Assembly (NCBI GenBank): GCA_934045075.1
Contig: OW203727.1
Span: 16,738,861-16,802,860 of the forward strand
Direction: 5' to 3'
From: Yponomeuta sedellus
Lineage: Eukaryota; Arthropoda; Insecta; Lepidoptera; Yponomeutidae
DNA: 64,000 bases
A model generated the notes under the pieces. It was not told where the DNA came from, made no database searches, and saw only the letters and a list, made by a program, of their open reading frames with translations. Shown in pieces: positions 11,870 to 23,499 of the stretch (position 1 is its first letter; every line of letters begins with the position of its first letter). A program made the position numbers and the translations under genes.

Positions 11870-13075
11870 TAATGAGGAAATACAAGGCTTAAGATGTCAC
11901 GTGCTTTTCTAGAAAGGACAAAGCCCAAGATGTAAATGTGCTTTCTTAGAAAAGATAATTGCTACGATTTTACATAGTTTGCTATAAAAGACTAATATGG
12001 AAATAAGAAAATCCAAGGCCTAAGATGTCACGTGCTTTCCTAGAAAGGACAAGGCCCAAGATGTTACATGCTTTGCTAGAAAGGACTAATAAGGAAATAA
12101 GAAAATACAAGGCCTAAGATATCACGTGCTTTCCTAGAAAGGAAAAGGCCCAAGATGTTACATGCTTTGCTAGAAAGGACTAATAAGGAAATAAGAAAAT
12201 ACAAGGCCTAAAATGTCACGTGCTTTCCTAGAAAGGACTAGACTCAAGATGTTACATGCTTTGCTAGAAAGGACTAATAAGGAAATAAGAAAATACAAGG
12301 CCTTAAATGTCACGTGCTTTCCTAGAAAGGACTAGACTCAAGATGTTACATGCTTTGCTAGAAAGGACTAATAAGGAAATAAGAAAATACAAGGCCTAAA
12401 ATGTCACGTGCTTTCCTAGAAAGGACTAGACTCAAGATGTTACATGCTTTGCTAGAAAGGACTATTAAGGAAATAAGAAAATACAAGGTCTAAAATGTCA
12501 CGTGCTTTCCTAGAAAGGACTAGACTCAAGATGTTACATGCTTTTCTAGAAAGGACTAATAAGGAAATAAGAAAATACAAGGCCTAAAATGTCACGTGCT
12601 TTCCTAGAAAGGACTAGACTCAAGATGTTACATGCTTTGCTAGAAAGGACTATTAAGGAAATAAGAAAATACAAGGTCTAAAATGTCACGTGCTTTCCTA
12701 GAAAGGACTAGACTCAAGATGTTACATGCTTTGCTAGAAAGGACTAATAAGGAAATAAGAAAATACAAGGTCTAAAATGTCACGTGCTTTCCTAGAAAGG
12801 ACTAGACTCAAGATGTTACATGCTTTGCTAGAAAGGACTAATAAGGAAATAAGAAAATACAAGGCCTAAAATGTCACGTGTTTTCCTAGAAAGGACTAGA
12901 CTTAAGATGTTACATGCTTTGCTAGAAAGGACTAATAAGGAAATAAGAAAATACAAGGCCTAAAATGTCACGTGCTTTCCTAGAGAGGACTAGACTCAAG
13001 ATGTTACGTTCTTTTTTCTAGAAAAGAAAATGCCCAAACATTTATGTGCTTTCCTAGAAAGGACAAGGACTAAGA
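11870..13075. repeat. 94-bp satellite array, about 12 units
   Basis: CACGTG recurs at 11898, then at 12029 and every 94 bp exactly to 12969 (11 steady units). The first interval is 131 bp, that is 94 plus one half-unit of 37. Each unit has two related halves: CACGTGCTTTCCTAGAAAGG and a TACATGCTTTGCTAGAAAGG version. Variants at 12463 and 12650 repeat at 188 bp, suggesting a two-unit higher-order step. The array ends in diverged units. Confidence 0.9.
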
Positions 13076-13699
13076 CAAATTATCTGTTCTTCCTAATTGT
13101 TTATCTCTGGCCTAATTAGTTTTACCATATCTAAAAAATTATGTCCCAGGCACTGCAGCATTGGAGTGGTCCCTTTAACTATCAAGTGTGAATAAAGGTG
13201 CTAATGAACGCTGTATAAATCATTACGTGGATGCAAAGCATGCATGGTAGTTCTTTCAAATGAGGCCCAGACACCACATCGTATTTATGTGTGCAAAAAT
13301 AATAATAACAATAAGTATCTATAAATAAACGAGACGTTATAAAACTCGATTCTGTGTTTTACAAAAGTACCCATACTCTCTCTTCCTAAGAGAAGGCCTG
13401 TGCCCTACAGTGAGACGTTTATAGAGTACATAAAGAATAGGTACTTAACGACTTCCCTGTGCCGATATAACGAATTTTGCGATTCTCCAGACACGTCCTC
13501 TATGAGAAGTTGTGTGTCCGTAGATATATTAAAAATAAGTCATATGTAGCCTTTTTCCAATACACTCCTCTGCGCCATATACGACTCATTGGAGAGTGAA
13601 ATTGTTGAGCAGCGTATGAAGGGTGTAACAAATCCTCATGGACATCCAAAAATAGGGCTTTTACTCGTCAATACGAACTTTCACTAGAATTAAAATTTC

Positions 13700-13900
13700 G
13701 CATAAGCAAGAAAAAATGCTGCTCCATACTAAAATTAGCATGAGCGACATCAAAATAAGCGGTTCCATGCTAGAGATACTACGAACCACATTCAAATAAG
13801 CCGTTCCATGCTAAAGTCATCACGAGGGACATTTAAATAAGCTGTTCTATACTAGAGTTACCAAGAGCGAGTGACATTTGAGAAATAGCAGATACGATTT
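13700..13900. repeat. 41-bp degenerate minisatellite, about 4 units
   Basis: Units starting ACATCAAAATAAGC, ACATTCAAATAAGC and ACATTTAAATAAGC begin at 13747, 13788 and 13829, an exact 41-bp step, with diverged units on each side. Confidence 0.75.
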
Positions 13901-14165
13901 TTTTACCCTCCGGGACACAAGCGTCAGTTTATGGTGTGTTACCATTCACTTACTCACTTAGCATGATGACTTCAAAACTTTAATGCCTGCACTATCATAC
14001 AGGTTTTAGGGGTTATGATAATCTTTATTAGGTCCTGTGAAACAATCCATATCTGGTTTTACAGGACCTAAGTATTACCTAGGTTCATATATTTTACTCT
14101 CTGTACTCTTAGGTTAAAAAATATCTGTTTAATTTCCATTTGTAAGTATAATAAAGTGATTATAT

Positions 14166-14365
14166 TATTTTTAATGCACTAACCCGCGCTAAGGACAAAT
14201 TTAAAAACCTATTTAGAGGCTAAAAATTCCACCCATGCCGGGATTCGAACCCGCGACCTCTGGCTATGCGTGCCAGCGCTCTTTCCAACTGAGCTAATGG
14301 GCGACTCACCGGCACCAGTGAAATTTCGAACCTCTTTAAAATATACTCTGTATTACGTACAGGCA
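14166..14365 (-). repeat. SINE-A, single full copy
   Basis: Tail, body, box B and box A read from left to right on the complement, with the leader ending at a GTATTACGTACAGGCAG stretch. Confidence 0.8.
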
Positions 14366-14908
14366 GGTGATCTGTCAGGTGGCAAGTGGTAGTCTCTGGT
14401 CTCTGCCTTCCCCTCACGGATACAGGCATGAGGTTATGTTATGTTTACTGTAATAAAGTGTGTTCTATCTATCTATATGGTTTTACTATAGTGTAATCCT
14501 ATGTAAATAGTAAGAAAGAGCTTTAAATTACAAAATAACGCCGAAAATTTCCATTACTAAGCAGTTTATTAAGTAAGTAGTTTATTAACATACGTGCTGC
14601 TCGCAATACGATTCCTTCCAGTACCAATCTACTTTAGAGCACAATTAATAGTTCCGACTCAAGTGGTTCGTTATTGAATTAGTTAATTAAACAATGTAAT
14701 TAATTAATTATTCAGTTATTAATTGGCGACAGGATAAGGTGGTGATAGACCTGTCCATACACCTGTAACAGAACACCGAGCATTCGCCTTTCCTAAACTT
14801 AACGACGAACAGAGCCAAGCATCGAGCTAAACATCGCTACGAACATTTTAAGATCATTGAGCGATCGCTTTTATGTGCTAAGCTGAGTACCGACCAAGGT
14901 TAGGAGGT

Positions 14909-15080
14909 TTTAAAAACCTATTTAGAGGCTGAGAATTCCACCCATGCCGGGACCCGAACCCGCGACCTCTGGCTAACCGTGCCAGAGGTCGCGGGTTTGA
15001 GTCCCGGCATGGGTGGAATTTTCAGCCTTTAAATAGGTTTTTAAAATTGTCCTTAGCACGGGTTAGTGCATTAAAAAAAT
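14909..15080. repeat. SINE-A fold-back with target duplication
   Basis: Inverted dimer of the SINE 3' half, flanked by GTTAGGAGGT at 14899-14908 and 15089-15098. The duplication shows the dimer went in as one unit. Confidence 0.85.
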
Positions 15081-15099
15081 TATATAACGTTAGGAGGTG

Positions 15100-15760
15100 T
15101 AATGTAACCTGTTACACAGAGAGCATTCATGCTGTCAGTATGTAGTGTAACGGGGAAACCAGTGAGTATCCAGCAGTTTGAGTGCTCCACCCGGCTGTCA
15201 GCGAATTATTAGCGAACAGCATTACGCCTTGTAACGTTAGTCGCTTCGAGATGTCAGACGGCGGGAGAATGACAAAATTGCTCGGCTCGTTAAAAAGCTT
15301 GACGCGAATTTACTGTCGTTTCGCTAGAATGTTCGCTAAGGCCCCTTTTTTTTTGTGGACTCGGTCTTGACTCTTTTGTCGGACTTAATGTAGAGAGCTC
15401 CTAATAGGTGTTAATCAATTATTAAGAAATAACATGTACAAAGGCGACCTTATCTCTGTAAGAGATTTCTTCCAGCAAACCTTAGGAAATAGGAATAAGC
15501 TGTAAAAAACGGGTCTATATGTGTATAAAATAAACTACAAAAGTCCTAAATAACAACCTATGTCACAAAATAAAGAATAAAATAAACTACACAAACTAGA
15601 TATCTAAATAAAAATAAATAATATATAGCTCAATGTCACTATAGAGATTGATAGTGTTTTTTCAACCGCTTTTTCTGCTCTTTTGTTTTTCTGTTTGGTG
15701 TCCTGACCATTTATTTTGTAATCAGTCCCCCTCCCCCTTAGGCACAAACTTGCACTATGG
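15100..15760. other. No recognised gene
   Basis: Unique sequence with a short LINE-tail fragment near 15440-15490. Confidence 0.4.
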
Positions 15761-15761
15761 C

Positions 15762-15850
15762 GCTCATTAGGAGAGAGCTATCCTCTCTCCTAATGAGCGC
15801 CATAGTGCGAAAGCGTCCAGCAGTGGACTAAAATAGCCTGAAGAAGAAGA
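15762..15850 (+). repeat. LINE tail with fold-back start
   Basis: Arms of about 23 bp (GCACTATGGCGCTCATTAGG and its complement) form a palindrome, followed by CCAGCAGTGGACTAAAATAG and GAAGAAGAA. Confidence 0.65.
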
Positions 15851-16201
15851 AATGGCAATTGTGACCTTTTATTTTACCTGCATCGAATGTTTGTTACAAT
15901 GCTCATTACAAGTGAACGCTAAAGTCTATCTGCGGCATTATTTGAACAGTTTATATTACAGTTATTTATAGTTATATTGTACATTCTTTAACCGACCCTA
16001 ACGTCTAAGCCACTCCGCCACTCTAAGCCAGGCATTCTTCGAAAACATATTTCATTAATACTTATTTAGTAAGTAGATTTAAGTAACGATAAAGTAAAGA
16101 AAAAAAATTGTCTGCGTTCTCAGACTTGCCAATTGGCATTGTCCTAAATATTGACAATAGTTACAAATGATACTGTTTAGTAGTAGCATCAATCGATCGA
16201 T

Positions 16202-16345
16202 AGCAACCCTTGTATGTCCCCAGTGCTACGGCTCGGTGTCTTCCTGCATCGCAGTAAGGTAAGGCCATACTCCACCACGGGGGCCAAGTCCGGGTTGGTG
16301 GAGCATTGTAAGACAGTGGCGGCCCTTGCTTAACGACATGACATG
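16202..16345 (+). repeat. Rep350 5' fragment
   Basis: About 140 bp of the 5' half, ending shortly before the palindrome around the mariner element. Confidence 0.65.
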
Positions 16346-16374
16346 ACTTAACGGAAAAAAAACATATAAAAACC

Positions 16375-16450
16375 AAACTTAGCAAGACAACACCTATTGA
16401 ACGATTTATTTATATTACGGTGAGTTAAAATTACCTAAAATATCATATAT
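16375..16450 (+). repeat. Left arm of palindrome surrounding the mariner element
   Basis: Pairs with 17752-17833 in inverted orientation with only a handful of mismatches. The transposon TA target lies at the exact centre, so the element either jumped into the centre of an existing palindrome or has unusually long nested terminal repeats. Confidence 0.7.
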
Positions 16451-16451
16451 A

Positions 16452-17751
16452 CAGGGTGGCCAAATTGGAGGTATACAAATTTTTTTTGCCGCCATTTTGT
16501 TTTGGCGGTAAATGTGACAGTTGTTGCATAAAAATTACTTTATGTAGATACAGCAAATTTATTATGGAGCGTTTTACGACAGAACAACGTGTTTTAATTA
16601 TTAAAACGTTTTACTCAACCAAATCATGTAGGTATTGCGGAAACTCTGACAAAATTGCGGCCGATTTTTGGTAGAAATAACTTACCTTCGCGGCTAACAA
16701 TAGCTCGTTTTTTGAATAAATTTGAGCAGTATGGCATTGTAACAGATAAAGCAGTTCCTCATCGTGTCAGAAAGGCTCGTACAGAGCAGAATATCCAAAT
16801 TGTTTGTCAAAGTGTAGCCGAAGAACCCACATTGTCTACCAGGCGACGTCCGCAACAACTCGGAATTAAGAGGACTTCTCTACAGACAATTTTGAAGAAA
16901 GACCTTTGTTTGTTTCCATATAAGGTACAGATAACTCAAGAATTTCGGCCTCGAGATCATGAATGCCGTCGTGATTACTGTAGTGCTATGCTAACAAAGC
17001 TGGAAAGAGACCCAAACTTTCATAAAAAAATTATTATGAGTGACGTAGCTCATTTCGACTTCAGCGGATTTGTTAATAAACAAAATTCTCGCTATTAGAA
17101 CAACCTTCTTTGATTCACGAACGACCACTGCATCCTCGTCGAGTAACAGTTTGGTGTGGAATTTGGTCAGGAGGGGTAGTTGGGCCTTATTTCTTTGAAG
17201 ATGCTATGGGTGATGCTGTTACAGTGAATGGAGATCGGTACCGTGAGATGATTATCAATTTTTTCTCGAATCAAGTGAATCAATTGGGCTTAGGAAACAT
17301 GTGGATTCAACAAGACGGGGCCACATGTCACACGGCACGAGCCACAGTAGAAACATTAAAAAGAATGTTTCCCGGTCGATTAATTTCGAGAAAGGGTGAC
17401 ATTGATTGGCCCCCAAGATCGCCTGATTTAACAGCTCCTGACTTTTTTCTGCGGGGCTATCTAAAGGGACGTGTCTATGCTAACAGGCCAATGAATCTTC
17501 AGCAATTAAAACAAAATATTCGAGACACAGTCACGGAGATAACACAGAAAATGTGTGAAAATGTGATGAAAAACGCGATGAAAAGAGTTCGCATCTGCGA
17601 TGCTGCTAGAGGTGGACATTTGTCTGACATTATTTTCCATGTTTAACTGCCGGCCCTAAATGCTATATTTAACAAGGAATACTTAATATACTTTATATTT
17701 CATAGAATAAAATTACAAAACTAAAGTGTATACCTGTTATTTGGCCACCCT
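16452..17751 (+). mobile_element. Tc1/mariner-superfamily transposon (DD41D type), degenerate
   Basis: A 1,300-bp element with terminal inverted repeats beginning CAGGGTGGCCAAAT and ending in the complement, flanked by TA duplications (16450-16451 and 17752-17753). About 26 terminal bases match with a few differences. Size, TA target and coding content fit a mariner-type element. It is embedded in a larger palindrome (arms 16375-16450 and 17752-17833). Confidence 0.85.
16564..17646 (+). pseudogene. Mariner-type DDE transposase, broken by two frameshifts
   Basis: Starts MERFTTEQRVLIIKTF, changes frame near 16650, continues through the helix-turn-helix region and the first catalytic block (MSDVAHF and FVNKQN), changes frame again near 17095, then runs to the stop at 17644. 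The C-terminal half carries the second Asp in WIQQDGATCHTA and the third in SPDLTAPDFF, with 41 residues between them: DD41D spacing, as described for the rosa-like mariner group. A usual Glu after the first Asp is Val here. At about 360 codons it is full length but cannot make an intact transposase without frame correction. Confidence 0.8.
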
Positions 17752-17833
17752 GTATATATATATGATATTTTAGGTAATTTTAACTCATCGTAATATAAAT
17801 AAATGGTTCAACAGGTGTTGTCTTGCTAAGTTT
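17752..17833 (-). repeat. Right arm of palindrome surrounding the mariner element
   Basis: Inverted counterpart of 16375-16450, starting at the TA duplication. A second, AT-rich palindrome (about 17840-17900) follows directly. Confidence 0.7.
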
Positions 17834-17989
17834 ATATATTGATTTTATTCTTATCATATGTATAAGATATATGATAAGAATAAAATCATATATCATTATG
17901 ATAAAATCATTAATAAAATCATTTAAATAAATCGCCCCGAGACATATCCGACCCAAAGGCACCCAAGACACTGGCAGCATTACACAGCG

Positions 17990-18580
17990 AGGGATATCCT
18001 TTGCATCAAAAATGCACCTGTGTGGTAGTCAAAGCCAAGGTTCCTGAGACGACGCCCTATCTCCTTAACAAAAACTCTTCCCTGGGCACCCTAAACTCAC
18101 ACTTAAGTCTAGCTGCAGCTTAAGCAGCCGACCCAGGGACAGCAACCGTCGAAACAATATGAGAAGTTGCGAAGGTGCACACACAGGTGGCATCCCATTA
18201 CACTCTGTACATTGGTTCTTTTGTTATATTGTGCCCTAAACATTACACAAAACCTCCTATTTGTAATTTGCTAGCAAACAAAGAGTAACCTTTATTAAAA
18301 AGTTATTTTCAATGTTTTCTTTTCTCCACGTTATCGTTTATTCAACTGTGTGTAATAGGTAAGTATATATAGGACGGGTTCCAATGACCTTTCGATTTAA
18401 TCGCTATAATTGCTTTCTTTGAACATTACAATTGTTACCTTAGGTCACAGATTAGATAGAGCTCATTTGTTTCTTTGTCTATCTTTACCGCGGTTCTTGT
18501 TGGCGAGAATAGAAGACAAAGAAATCCAAACAATCTTGCCGCTTACCTACTATAATAGTTTTAATAAACTTTCCAATCAA
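17990..18580. other. No recognised gene
   Basis: Unique sequence; open frames are short and featureless. Confidence 0.4.
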
Positions 18581-18583
18581 ATG

Positions 18584-18695
18584 AAACAAATTTTATTTTA
18601 CGTGAATGTTATTCACGTAAAATAAAATTTGTTTGATTAATCTATTTCTAATTAACCTAATTATATTATAATTAGGTTAATTTGAAATAGATTAG
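18584..18695. repeat. Two adjacent AT-rich palindromes
   Basis: Arms of 24 bp (18584-18607 and 18611-18634) are followed by a second imperfect palindrome (about 18637-18695). Confidence 0.7.
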
Positions 18696-19208
18696 TCTGT
18701 TCGAAATTATCAAATAGACATTAATTTGATATTAATCTATTTCAAATAATCTAAAGGTTCGAAAAGGTAAATCTGTTGTTTACCTAAACAACGGATTGTA
18801 TAATTTCTATGCATTTTGCGTCAACTAAAGAATATTAAAAAAATGTAGATATACGGAAAGAGTAAGAAATTTTGTGCCAAATAGATTACCAAGAATGTGT
18901 CAAAAAAATACGCGTTACATTCGCTCCAACGCGACGGTTAGCAGCAAAAAATCTTCGTAATGCAAACACATTGACAGACCACGGGCTAGTGCAACTTCAT
19001 ACAGAAAACTTGTCGTGTTCTAAAAGTTTTATAAATAATAAAACTGGAACGACTTCAACTGTTGCTTTATTCGTACTGTTTATTTTATAATAAAACAGAA
19101 AACTGGATAAAAACGGATAAACAGGTAAAATAGTCAGATCTAGTCAAGGTGTGAGGTGGTAATCATAGAAATGAGGGAAATCGAAAAATGTGTGACGTAA
19201 TTTTAAAT

Positions 19209-19469
19209 TTAAAAACCTATTTAGAGGCTAAAAATTCCACCCATGCTGGGATTCGAACGGGCGACCTCTGGCTATCCGTGCCAGCGCTCTTTCCAACTGA
19301 GCTAATGGGCTACTCACCGGCATCAGTGAAATTTCGAACCTCTTTACAACATTCTTTGTATTACGGATAGCCAGAGGTCGCGGGTTCGAATCCCAGCATG
19401 GGGGGAATTTTTAGCCTCTAAATATGTTTTTAAATTGTCCTTAGCACGGGTTAGTGCACTAAAAAGAGT
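19209..19469. repeat. SINE-A fold-back with target duplication
   Basis: A longer - arm and a shorter + arm with tail, flanked by GTAATTTTAAAT at 19197-19208 and 19470-19481. Confidence 0.85.
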
Positions 19470-19539
19470 GTAATTTTAAATATTTAAGAGTGATAGGTAA
19501 AAGAAGAAATATAAAAAATGGTGTAAAGAGGTTTGCACC

Positions 19540-20700
19540 GTTGCAAACTTACGTAGTACTAAGTTTTCTAAGTTTTCCACTATATGGAGTTGCCCGACTT
19601 AAGCTACTCCGATTTAACCTCCCCGAACGATGTACTCACTGAGCCCGTACGTCTGCCGCACCCTGGGCAATAATCAGCGAGTCCTTACCCTGATTGGAAA
19701 ATCCTTTCACTACGATGACTTGCCATCGACACGCTAAGGAGACCTACTTCAAACTGTCAAAATATACACTTTGACAATTAGGGATCGTCCTAATGTTCAA
19801 CCCAATAGAGTGGGCAGTTAAGGAGTAGAGGACTAATCGTGGTTTTATAATTATTTTTAGCCGACTTCAAAAAAGGAGGTTCATAATTGGTTGAATTTTT
19901 TATCTATAATTTATAAGCGCTCGTGGCCTAGGCGAACAGAGTGATTGGAATCAATCACTTGGTTAAGCAACAACAGGTGCGGTCAGGGTTGGGTGGGTGA
20001 GCTAGTGGCATTTTTCCGAGCGCTTCCGTGCTTCGCAAGGCACGTTAAGCCGTTGGTGCCGGCTGTCATGTAATGGCAGTCGTAAGGCCATGTCAGAGGC
20101 CTAATGGGTGGCTTGATAACTTCTGACAATAAGGCCCGCCACTGTCTTACAATCCTCCACCAACCCGAACTTGGCCCCCGTGGTGGAGGATGGCCTAACC
20201 TTCCTGCGATGCAGGAAGAGACCCGTGCCCCAGCAGTGAGGACATACAAGGGTTGATAACGAACATACATAAACGTTCAGCAATATTAATTTTTCCACCA
20301 CATCCGATTTCGTTCATTTTTTTTTTGTAAAAAGGAGACCCTCAGGGTATGGAGTTATTCTTATTAAATTTGGACCAAATATGGAGACGAATTCCATGAG
20401 AAACTCGTCGTGCTCTTCTTTTAATGAGTATTAAGTCCCACTGCAAGAGAGAGGGCTTTTTTTGGGAAAAGAGCAGGGGCTTACTCATCGCTGATGTATG
20501 ATAACACCTTGGGTACCCGGGTTTCCTCACGACATTATCCTTGACACTACAATGCGTGAAAGAAAGCTTTCCTAAACGACGTACTTGTACTGTCTGTCGT
20601 ACCCTGGGCAACAATCTCCTCACGCTGATTAGTTAATCCTTTCACAACGATCTCGAACCTAGCGTGGCATTGATACACTAGGAAGACCTTGAAAGCCTAG
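19540..20700. repeat. Two copies of an unclassified repeat around a Rep350
   Basis: 19600-19760 and about 20480-20700 share blocks such as CCGCACCCTGGGCAA / CGTACCCTGGGCAACAATC and GGAAAATCCTTTCAC-like stretches. A third diverged copy is at 8200-8290. No reading frame is kept. Confidence 0.4.
19917..20260 (-). repeat. Rep350 full-length copy
   Basis: Complete in reverse orientation, from GCGCTCGTGGCCTAGGCG to ACATACAAGGGTTGATAACG. Confidence 0.75.
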
Positions 20701-20984
20701 GTAGTTTTCCTTGTAATAATACACCACACAGGGCATAGCAAAACATATGCCATTATGAAATTAGTAACACTAGCAAAGCTAATTAGAAAAGCAGCTCTGC
20801 TATTCTTATCAATGAGCGACTTGGTTCAATAGCTCTGTGACGTACAGGAACAACGCTCTAAAACTGTCACACTGTAAAGGCGACAGAAGTACAGTCATGA
20901 ATTTACACAAAGTCACTTTCCATCTAACATCTACGTTTTTTTAAACATATAATGAGACATTTATTAAACAGCATATAAATTACA

Positions 20985-21515
20985 CTATTTTTATTTTTAA
21001 TGCACTAACCCGTGCTAAGGAACAAATTTAAAAACCTATTTAGAGGCTAAAAATTTCACCCATGCCGGGATTCGAACCCGCAACCTCTGGCTATCCGTAC
21101 CAGCGCTCTACCAATTGAGCCAATGGGCGACTCACGGCATCAGTGAAATTTCGAACCTCTTTACAATATTCTCTGTATTACGTACAGGCAGCGACATCTG
21201 ACTTAAGCAAATTGCATTACTTACAGCCCCGACTACCTACTTTGCAGTTAGGTTTTAACATCGGAACGATATCACTGTACCCACATGATTACACTATTTT
21301 TATTTTTAATGCACTAACCCGTGCTATGGAACAAATTTAAAAACCTATTTAGAGGCTGTACGTAATACAGAGAATATTGTAAAGAGGTTCGAAATTTCAC
21401 TGATGCCGTGAGTCGCCCATTGGCTCAATTGGTAGAGCGCTGGTACGGATAGCCAGAGGTTGCGGGTTCGAATCCCGGCATGGGTGAAATTTTTAGCCTC
21501 TAAATAGGTTTTTAA
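20985..21515. repeat. SINE-A complex fold-back with target duplication
   Basis: A full - copy with leader, a repeated tail segment (about 21290-21352) and a + copy lie between AGCATATAAATTACA at 20970-20984 and at 21516-21530. The 15-bp duplication brackets the whole 530-bp structure. Confidence 0.8.
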
Positions 21516-21689
21516 AGCATATAAATTACAAATGAATCTAAACTAATACTAAATTAAGGATTAAATTAATAAGTAAACTAAAATCTAATTAATATAAACT
21601 ATTAAAAATAAATACCTATACATCTACCTTGCTTGCACATTCAGTACATATTTTATGTTATTTTAAATAACGTCTTCAAATAAACTCAC

Positions 21690-21800
21690 GCTTTTAGCTC
21701 GGAGGGGTAGATAAAGACCAGCGTCTACCAGCTGCCAAGTTCTCTTTCATCGCTTTCGCTTCATCAAAATACATAATTCGTTCGTTGCATGTATGTTCAG
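21690..21800. repeat. Tail repeat (CCTGTATCC family)
   Basis: Diverged copy with GCTCGGAGGGGTAGATAAAG and TTCATCAAAATACATAATTC. Confidence 0.45.
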
Positions 21801-21939
21801 GGTGCTTTGTTTGTCATATACATATAGTATTCTTATTTATTCGCCAAACTTCCAGCTCACATTTCAGATGGATATATATATCTATAAGCATATAGAATCT
21901 AAAGTGTTACTGTGTTAAATCACACTTATCAAACGTATC

Positions 21940-22303
21940 GATATCAACCCTTGTTTGTCCCCACTGCTGGAGCACGGGTCTCTTCCTGCATCGCAGGAAG
22001 GTTAGACCATACTCCATCATGGGGGCCAAATCCGGGTTGGTCGAGGGTTGTAAGACTGTGGCGGGCCATACTGTCAGAAGTTATCAAGCCGCCCCTAGGG
22101 CCTCGGACATGGCTTAACGACCGCCATTACATAACAGCCTGCACCAACGGCTTAACGTGGCTTGCGAAGCACGGAAGCGCTCGGAAAAATGCCACTAGCG
22201 GTAGTCAGGGGACTGTCACCCATCCTGCACCTGACCACGCCTGTTGTTGCTTAACTCAAGTGATTGATTCCAACCACTCGGTTCGACTAGGCCACGAGTG
22301 CTT
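21940..22303 (+). repeat. Rep350 full-length copy
   Basis: Complete + copy; the open frame across it is incidental. Confidence 0.75.
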
Positions 22304-22684
22304 AAAACGTATACTCATTCTTATACATACTTATATAGAGACGAATCCAATCACGATTATTTGTTAGGTGCCGGTTTAGGTAATTAATTAAGTTTTACTT
22401 AGTAAATAATCGCGACCAACCCTTTTAATGTATAAATAACCAACCATGTATGAGCAAGAACATCACGAGTCGCAAGAAATACTCAATTTAATTCAATTTT
22501 ATTGCAACATAAAGTAAAGAATTTAAATTCTGTTTGCCGAATGTGTGTGTACAATGTAAAATGAAAGTGAAAGTAAAAGCTGTTGCCTTAGGGCCGTAGG
22601 GTAGTGCAGAAAAAGCGGGTAAAAAAAACTCCACTCTGACCATCATTTCTCAAGTCATACTAAACCTAATACATCAGTTAATTC

Positions 22685-23220
22685 TGCATCATCATCCATT
22701 TGGCGCCCACTGCAGGACATAGGCCTCCTTTACGGTTTCCCAAGCTTCGCGATCTTGTGCCGTCCGCATCCATCATGGATGAATCCATCAATCATCCATC
22801 AAAAAAAATTTCCTAACATATTAATTAATAAAAATAATTATAACATACTAATTATATGATGTTTTTAAATGTTTTATACTTATATACCAGATTGTTTCTA
22901 AGATTGTATTTGTTTTAGATTTAGATTATTCTACTCTAATATTTGCACACCTTAACTGGTATAGCATGCATGTTCCTTTACTTATCTTTAACAGCTACTT
23001 AATGTATTTACCATGCTTTCGCAAATAAAATGTTTTATCTTACCTACTCCCCGCCACCGTAGGTCGTCAGACCATCTGGTGGAGGGCCTGCCTATGCTGC
23101 GTCGTCCAGTCCGCGGTCGTCAGGTCAGAACTTTTTCACCCCAACAACGTCCATCAGTTCTTCGAGCTATGTGAGCCGCCCACCGCCATGGTTGCGCCCA
23201 GTTCATTCTTATTCAATTAT
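22685..23220 (-). mobile_element. LINE 3' relic in two pieces
   Basis: Pieces at 22685-22790 (GCCCACTGCAGGACATAGGC) and 23040-23220 (GGTCGTCAGACCATCTGGTG) belong to one common antisense LINE end, separated by about 250 bp of AT-rich sequence. Confidence 0.5.
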
Positions 23221-23269
23221 AAATAGAATATACTGATGAATACAAAATATTAACAGTCCTATTTATAAA

Positions 23270-23385
23270 AAGTCAATTCCACCAAAAAAATCTCAAGACG
23301 GAGTTAAATTCGGTGTAGGACCTCCTCTTAAAAACCGGCTTTAGCTCCGTCTTCAGAGGGTGTTTTAGTGGAATCGACTTTTTTA
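23270..23385. repeat. Short inverted-repeat element
   Basis: AAAAAGTCAATTCCACCAAAA pairs with a TTTTAGTGGAATCGACTTTT end, and an inner AAGACGGAG pairs with CTCCGTCTT. About 115 bp, MITE-like, just upstream of the main gene's first exon. Confidence 0.5.
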
Positions 23386-23499
23386 CAAGACCGTAGGTGT
23401 TGAGACCGATTTCGCAATGAATGAGTCAGTCAGTAGACATTGTTACGCTTTCATTACATTTCAAAGACGCATAATAATATCCTTCTGTACACTTCAAGT

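Noticed and set aside
11870..13075. CRISPR-like array
   Set aside because: The whole 94-bp unit repeats; there are no unique spacers, and the context is an insect genome.
21912..22367. 151-codon open frame
   Set aside because: It lies across a Rep350 copy; other copies do not keep the frame.
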